This document shows positions 60,101 through 64,000 of a stretch of 64,000 bases of DNA, piece by piece (positions within the stretch are counted from its first letter, which is position 1; each line of letters opens with the position of its first letter). The notes under the pieces are model-generated. The model was given only the letters and a program-made list of their open reading frames with translations. It had not been told where the DNA came from and did no database searches. Source of the DNA: Aquipseudomonas alcaligenes NBRC 14159 (GTDB lineage Bacteria; Pseudomonadota; Gammaproteobacteria; Pseudomonadales; Pseudomonadaceae); assembly GCF_000467105.1 (NCBI RefSeq), contig NZ_BATI01000005.1, positions 62,001 to 126,000 of the forward strand, written 5' to 3'. The position numbers and the translations under genes are program-made.

Positions 60101-61106
60101 CCTTCACGGCACGGGTGAGCAGCAGCTCGGCATCCTCGAAACGCTCCTGGCGCTGGCGCAGGATGCCCAGCCCGCCGAGGGCATCGGGGTCCTTGGGGTG
60201 CTTCTCCAGGTAGGCGCTCAGCTCGCGCTCGGCCACCTGCAGTTCGCCTTTCTCCAAGGCCTTGAGGCCACGGTCGAGCTGCGGGTCACGGCGCCAGGCC
60301 GCCGCTGCGCTGGCGGGCTGAGTGCGGCCCTTGACCAGCAGCGCGCGGATTTCCTCGTCGTCCGGATGGGTCTTGAGGAACTGTTCGAACAGCGGCTGCT
60401 GCGCCTTGTTGGGCGGGCCGATCCAGGTCAGCGCCAGGCGCCAGCTCTCGTCGGCGTCGCCACCGATATCCTCGCGCTCGGCCAGCTTGGCCAGGGCACG
60501 GATGCCCTCCTCGCGCGCGCCCTGGTTGCGCGCCAGGTGCTTGGCCAGGAACAGCGCGGCGTAGGGGTCGTCCGGGTACTCGCGGCGGATACGCTCCATG
60601 CCGCTGCGGGCCTCGGCCCAGTGCGCGTCGACGTAGCCCAGGTTGTTGTAGAACTCCAGGCCGATCTGCCCCTGCGCAGGCTTGCCACCCAGCGCACGGC
60701 GATAGATCTCGGCGGCCTTCGCGCGCTGGTCACTCTCGACCAGCAGGCGAGCCTCGTCGAGCAGCTTCTGGTTGGCCGGATCGGCCAGGCGGATGTCCTG
60801 CTCCAGCAGCAATGCCTGACGCGGCAGCGGCTGGATGGCCTGCAGGCGCTGCAGATAGCCGCCAGCGCTGGCCAGGTCGCCGTCCTTGACCGCGATGAAG
60901 CCCAGGCCATAGAGCGCATCCGGCTGCGCCGCATCGATCAGCAGCAGCTTCTGCCAGACCTCACCGGCACGCTTGGGCTTGTCCTGCGCCTGCCAGAAAT
61001 GTCCCTGCTCGATCAGCAGGCGCTGGGCATCGCTGCCCTCGGCCTGGGCGCCGCCATGGGCCAGGGCGGCGAGCAGCGCCAGAGTCAGCGGGCGGTAGCG
61101 GAACAT
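57108..61106 (-). CDS. bcsC: Cellulose synthase subunit BcsC (WssE), outer-membrane exporter
   Basis: I start at the ATG at 61106, with GGGAG upstream. The 1332-residue protein has a signal peptide (PLTLALLAALAHGGAQA), then about 800 residues of TPR-like helix pairs (for example GDLASAGGYLQRLQAIQPLP and DALGGLGILRQRQERFEDAE). A Pro/Ala-rich linker follows near residues 830-970, and a C-terminal region ends in outer-membrane strands (LDAGKLDTEASKRYGTGL onward to QVNGSLYLRYMLE). The TPR region links periplasmic cellulose components and the barrel is the export pore. It overlaps bcsZ by 22 bases. Confidence 0.92.
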   Translation of the reverse strand: MFRYRPLTLALLAALAHGGAQAEGSDAQRLLIEQGHFWQAQDKPKRAGEVWQKLLLIDAAQPDALYGLGFIAVKDGDLASAGGYLQRLQAIQPLPRQALLLEQDIRLADPANQKLLDEARLLVESDQRAKAAEIYRRALGGKPAQGQIGLEFYNNLGYVDAHWAEARSGMERIRREYPDDPYAALFLAKHLARNQGAREEGIRALAKLAEREDIGGDADESWRLALTWIGPPNKAQQPLFEQFLKTHPDDEEIRALLVKGRTQPASAAAAWRRDPQLDRGLKALEKGELQVAERELSAYLEKHPKDPDALGGLGILRQRQERFEDAELLLTRAVKGGGGRAWQSALDDVRYWSLLQRARDNIANARNADARQQLEQARRLKPKDAEAVLSLAELQAQQGELAAAEAGYRQALQLGQQQARALRGLVQVLGGQGKADEALRELDKLPKAEREKIGSLSQLRAEQALQRARAAEQRGDSAGMRRELENALRDDPNNAWARFALARLYVDLGAVDEARSLVDGLLQTQPNDRDALYTSALLSMQLGDWRKAQATLARIPRDARNSDVSRLVAEVDFNLQMQEIERLNRSGRRAEARAFLGRIEPLAQGKPARLASMASAYADADDPQRAMVIMRDLLARSPRNDLSLTLSYAGVLLRAEQDTEVAAILRDLQGRSMTVEQRKQYDDLLFHYRVRQAEQLRLRGELAAAYDTLAPALAQRPQDPLAVSALARMYGANGNTAKALELFKPLVQRHPQDANLQVGAADMAAQQAENGYAEERLEQALKLAPNDVDILTTAARVYRYLGRTGTAAELLGKVVAQEKREQTPSYAASTRPASAPANPFAGVGSLAAAPAAIPDPVSTLPAPVERPTLALDDIPAPASSQPRASARTELPVSTTRDSLLALEPAPAPTTTLAAAEPVSTNPFLPGAEEEPDPRAGMSEAARALDDILQQRSAYVVQGVTVRRNDSEDGLSKMTDIQTPIEASMPVGDQRLALRVTPVHLDAGKLDTEASKRYGTGLADGASAVDMGRQKDSGVGLAVAWESEPHGLKADLGVSPLGFLYSTAVGGISLERSFAGHPNLHYGLSLSRRAVTDSLTSFAGSRDERSGEEWGGVTANGLRAQLSYDDGEIGAYGYGSAHALLGNNVKSNTRAELGSGVYWYLLNDERSMLTVGLGATGIGYENNQGNFTYGSGGYFSPQQFYSLAVPVNWAHRGERWTYRVRSSVGIQHFKQDDVPFFVDDGGMQRQLEADAAVSTLYIPTGFEGSSETGIGYNLSAAAEFRLGDHFFLGGQLGVDNAQDYEQVNGSLYLRYMLEEMTGPMSLPVSPYQSPYAN

Positions 61107-62257
61107 GGAGACTCCCAAAGCGGTAGCAAACGGCCATCGGCCGCGAAGCGGTAGTACTTGTCCGCCCAGCCGAGACCGAACAGGCTGAGCATGTAGTCGT
61201 AATAGAACGGCGCAGGACCCGTGCCGGCGATCCACTGGTCGATGGCGCCGCGCGCGCGCTGATCCTGCAGCTCTTCCAGCCAGGGCTGGCCCTTGGCGCG
61301 GAAGTACGGCACCAGCGCGCCGGAGAAGCCGCTCGGGCTCTGCCCCGAGGTGGTGCCCGTGCGCACGTCGACCTTTTCCGGCGGCAGGCCGCTGGAGGCG
61401 GTGGCGCGGGCCATGCCGAACAGGCTGTCGAGCAGCGGCTTGGCCAGCGGGTCGGCGGGGTCGGTCATGCCGGCCCAGAGGTAGACGCGAATGGCGTCGT
61501 AGCTGCCGCTGTCGCCCTTCATCGGGTCGCTGGCGAACAGCCCGGCGCGCTCGGAAACGGCGCGGTAGCCGATCCAGTCGGCGGCGAAGCCATGCGGCCC
61601 GGCCTGTTCCTGCAACACCGCGCTGTGCCGGGCGATGGCGTTCCACGGCCCCTTGGGGTCGACGGCGGCGAGGCGGCGCAGCAGCGGCAACGGCTGGTAG
61701 CTGGGGTTGATGCGCCACAGATGGCCGATATGAGAGAAGCCGATCGGACCCGGCAGCAACACGGGGCCCAGGCCTGGCAGCTCGGTGGTTTCACGGGCCT
61801 TGATCTGCGCCAGCAGGGCCAGCGCATCGGCGCGGTATTCGGGCTTGCGCCACAGGCGGTCGGCTTCCAGCAGGGCGTAGACGAACCACAGGTCGGCGTC
61901 GGAGGCGGAGTTGGGGTCCTGCACCTGCCACTGGCCGTCCTTGCCCTGCCCCCACAGCCAGGCCGGCAGGATGTTCTGCGGATCGTTGCCGGCGAGGTTC
62001 TCGCGGCTCCAGCGCCAGATGCGCTCGAAACGCGCCTGGTCATTGGCCACCAGGGCGAAGAACAGCGCGTAGGACTGCCCTTCCGAGGTGCTGTGGTTCT
62101 TCTCCAGACTGGACTCCAGGACGCGGCCGTCCGGCTGGATCCAGTGCTCGGCGAAGCGCTGCCAGTGCGGCCACTGGACCGGGCAGGCAGCCTGCGCGGC
62201 GCTGCCGAGCATGAGGCTCAGCAGGCCGGCGCAGAGAGTCGGATACAGACGCCGCAT
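61085..62257 (-). CDS. bcsZ: Endo-1,4-beta-glucanase BcsZ (WssD), GH8
   Basis: The ATG at 62257 begins a signal peptide (RRLYPTLCAGLLSLMLGSAAQA). The 390-residue protein is a GH8 glucanase: the catalytic Glu sits in HSTSEGQSYALFFALVANDQ near residue 70, and NSASDADLWFVYALLEADRL near residue 125 carries the second acidic residue. WRINPSYQPLPLLRRLA is a typical sugar-binding segment. BcsZ trims cellulose in the periplasm and is needed for normal export. Its end overlaps the start of bcsC and its start lies 8 bases after the bcsB stop, so all are co-translated. Confidence 0.92.
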   Translation of the reverse strand: MRRLYPTLCAGLLSLMLGSAAQAACPVQWPHWQRFAEHWIQPDGRVLESSLEKNHSTSEGQSYALFFALVANDQARFERIWRWSRENLAGNDPQNILPAWLWGQGKDGQWQVQDPNSASDADLWFVYALLEADRLWRKPEYRADALALLAQIKARETTELPGLGPVLLPGPIGFSHIGHLWRINPSYQPLPLLRRLAAVDPKGPWNAIARHSAVLQEQAGPHGFAADWIGYRAVSERAGLFASDPMKGDSGSYDAIRVYLWAGMTDPADPLAKPLLDSLFGMARATASSGLPPEKVDVRTGTTSGQSPSGFSGALVPYFRAKGQPWLEELQDQRARGAIDQWIAGTGPAPFYYDYMLSLFGLGWADKYYRFAADGRLLPLWESPCSATAR

Positions 62258-62265
62258 GGCCGACC

Positions 62266-64000
62266 TCAGCCGTTCAGGCGGGCACGGGCCCGCGCACGCA
62301 GGCTGACGAACAGCAGCAGGCTGATCAGGCCGACGCCCAGCGCGGTGAGCAGCAGCATCCAGCCCAGGTTGTGCGCCAGCAGCCACTGCAGGTAGCGGAA
62401 CCAGCCCAGGTCGCCGACATGGTATTGCTCGTCGGCCACCAGCGAGTTGATGCGCGTGCCGTTGACCACCGCCAGGCTGCCCTGCAGGGACTGCTCGTAG
62501 TCCTCGCCGCCACGCAGGGCCGCGCTGACTTCGCCCAGCCGCTCCGCAGCGCTGGCGGCGATCACCACCACGCTGCGCTCGCTGGTCAGCGGCGACTCGA
62601 AGCCGGTCACGTAGGCGCCGGCCGCACCACCGTCGAGGATCAGGTTGCTGCGCGCCGGGCGCAGGTTGGCGCGGCTGTCGCTGTCCACCCAGTGGCGCAC
62701 GCGATGGACCAGGTCGGACAGCTCGAAGCGGGCGCGACCGTTGATCTGCGCCGGCAGCCAGTCGGCCCAGCGCTCCAGCAGCGGCTGGTTGCTGCCGGTG
62801 GCCAGCACCAGCAGGTCCTTGTCCTCCAGCTCGGCATCGTTGTCGCCCTGGGTCACGCTGACGCCGCTGGCCGGCAGGCCGGTGGATTCACCGAAGCGAC
62901 CGAGCAGATCGAGCAGCAGGGAGATTTCTTCGGCACTGGCGCCGGCCGGGATCACCACGGCGGTCTCGGCCAGGTCGGCCATGCGGGTGAACGGGAAGCC
63001 GCTGCTCTGGAACACGCCCAGGTTGGGCATGGCGATGAAATGCTCGTAGCCGCTCAGGTCCAGGGTCGAATCCGGCTCGATGGTGCCGCGCATGTTGTCG
63101 ATGATGATGTCGCGACAATCACCCTGCTTGATGTAGTCGTACATGAAGCGCAGCTGCAGGGCCGACTGCAGCGGCAGGCTGTCCAGCGGCAACATCAGCT
63201 TGGCCTCACGCAACAGGCTGTCATCCTGCAGCTTGGCCAGCAGGGACTTGTCGAGGTTCTCCTGCGACGGCAGCGGCAGCGACTTGATGAACTTGCCGCC
63301 GACACTGATCAGCAGCGACGAGTTGGTCGACACCGGCTGTGGCGTATAGCGGTACTTGAGGTGCAGCGGTACGCCCGGCTGGCGCCAGTTGAACAGGTCC
63401 GGCGGCAGGCGCATGGGCAGGTTGATGGTGCCCGGATCATAGCCGGAAACGCTCAGGCGCTTGGCATCGGCCAGCTCGCCGAGGCGCACCGGGCGATCGC
63501 TGGGCAGCCAGTTCGGCGCGTCATAGGGTTCGCGCGGCGCCAGGCTGTCGATGCGCTCGATGCGGGCGTGGGCGCCGGACAGTACCTGGCTGCCGGTGAC
63601 CAGCGCCAGGGCGGCCTGCTTGAGTTGTTCGCTGTCGTCACCACGCAGGATCAGCAGCTTGCCAAAGGGATCGGCGGGATGCGCCATCAGGGTCAGACTG
63701 GGGCCCTTGTCGGTTGCCTCGGGCACACCGTCGACACTGGCCGCACCGCTGAGCAGGACAATGGCGTTGCCCTTCTCCGGCAGCTGGCCGAGGCTCACCG
63801 GGAAACGCGCACCGCGATAGCTGGCCAGCGCGCCGAACCACGAGGACACCATGCCGGCGGCCTCCAGGCTGCGGTTGTCCGGCGCACCGGCAAACACGAA
63901 GGGCAGCTCCAGCAAACGCGAATCGCGGCTGTCGAAGAACGGCAGCGGCAGCTTGGCCAGGTCGTCCGGCAGGGCGATCTGGGTGGTCTCCAGCTGCAGT
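62266..64000 (-). CDS. bcsB: Cellulose synthase regulatory subunit BcsB (WssC; 5' end outside window)
   Basis: The reading frame is open through the right edge of the window, so the N-terminus is missing; about 577 residues are visible. The visible part is beta-rich and periplasmic, with the CBD-type segments LPMRLPPDLFNWRQPGVPLH and LHLKYRYTPQPVSTNSSLLI and a helix region. The chain ends with one membrane anchor near the C-terminus (WLLAHNLGWMLLLTALGVGL), followed by a basic tail (RARARARLNG). BcsB docks to the cellulose synthase BcsA and guides the polymer across the periplasm. The BcsA gene should lie just beyond the window. Confidence 0.93.
   Translation of the reverse strand, partial: LQLETTQIALPDDLAKLPLPFFDSRDSRLLELPFVFAGAPDNRSLEAAGMVSSWFGALASYRGARFPVSLGQLPEKGNAIVLLSGAASVDGVPEATDKGPSLTLMAHPADPFGKLLILRGDDSEQLKQAALALVTGSQVLSGAHARIERIDSLAPREPYDAPNWLPSDRPVRLGELADAKRLSVSGYDPGTINLPMRLPPDLFNWRQPGVPLHLKYRYTPQPVSTNSSLLISVGGKFIKSLPLPSQENLDKSLLAKLQDDSLLREAKLMLPLDSLPLQSALQLRFMYDYIKQGDCRDIIIDNMRGTIEPDSTLDLSGYEHFIAMPNLGVFQSSGFPFTRMADLAETAVVIPAGASAEEISLLLDLLGRFGESTGLPASGVSVTQGDNDAELEDKDLLVLATGSNQPLLERWADWLPAQINGRARFELSDLVHRVRHWVDSDSRANLRPARSNLILDGGAAGAYVTGFESPLTSERSVVVIAASAAERLGEVSAALRGGEDYEQSLQGSLAVVNGTRINSLVADEQYHVGDLGWFRYLQWLLAHNLGWMLLLTALGVGLISLLLFVSLRARARARLNG

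Noticed and set aside
57696..61154. Long plus-strand open frame opposite bcsC
   Set aside because: It is an antisense shadow of the TPR region, with no family-like sequence and no ribosome site.

Overview
The window is about 64 kb of GC-rich, densely packed chromosome from a Pseudomonas-type gammaproteobacterium. The evidence is an OprD-family porin joined to a TctCBA transporter and TctDE, tandem fadD genes followed by a PhaJ-type hydratase, a ung/AraC/mmsA valine block, REP-type palindromes, and a Wss-type acetylated-cellulose operon. I see no rRNA, tRNA, CRISPR, prophage or transposase gene. Two genes run off the ends: a ygfZ-like gene at the left and bcsB at the right.

Layout. 0-10.4 kb: ygfZ, an HDOD protein, an orphan solute-binding protein, then tctDE divergent from opdH-tctC-tctB-tctA and an AbrB-type membrane protein (tricarboxylate uptake). 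10.4-15.3 kb: a MerR/SoxR-type promoter in front of a DUF2938/flavodoxin/DUF2798 operon, an SDR, a glycine-zipper protein, a GNAT-Rnk fusion, and an ~0.6 kb non-coding element made of two inverted copies of one repeat. 15.1-25.7 kb: VF530-type protein, orphan binding protein, DUF3087, diguanylate cyclase, hrpA with a REP doublet inside its reading frame, a MarR/EamA divergent pair, a chemoreceptor behind an Anr-like box, and a thioesterase. 25.7-31.8 kb: fadD1, fadD2, a frameshifted binding-protein gene, an alpha/beta hydrolase and phaJ. 31.8-39 kb: two divergent efflux systems (FUSC-DUF1656-HlyD and TetR-HlyD-ABC-ABC) sharing a spacer with two matching TetR-type palindromes. 39-43.5 kb: DUF6279 lipoprotein, ung, thioesterase, a MarR regulator with a cysteine cluster divergent from a small operon (CxxC thioredoxin-like, DUF2024, Rof-type Rho inhibitor), and a second HDOD protein. 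43.5-51.9 kb: AraC regulator and the valine/isobutyrate catabolic operon mmsA, periplasmic binding protein, acyl-CoA dehydrogenase, enoyl-CoA hydratase, 3-hydroxyisobutyryl-CoA hydrolase, mmsB, with repeats in three of its gaps. 51.9-64 kb, minus strand: bcsB-bcsZ-bcsC (cellulose export) followed by two tandem WssF-like genes and wssG-wssH-wssI (acetylation), then a Tyr/Arg/His-rich lipoprotein.

The strongest leads are: (1) the MarR-thioredoxin-like-DUF2024-Rof locus, which may link a thiol/metal signal to Rho-dependent termination; (2) the duplicated WssF genes, one with an altered SGNH block I; (3) the in-frame REP doublet in hrpA; (4) the SoxR-like promoter operon; and (5) the paired TAATTATTA operators serving two efflux systems. 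Functions come from recognising families by eye; no database search was run.
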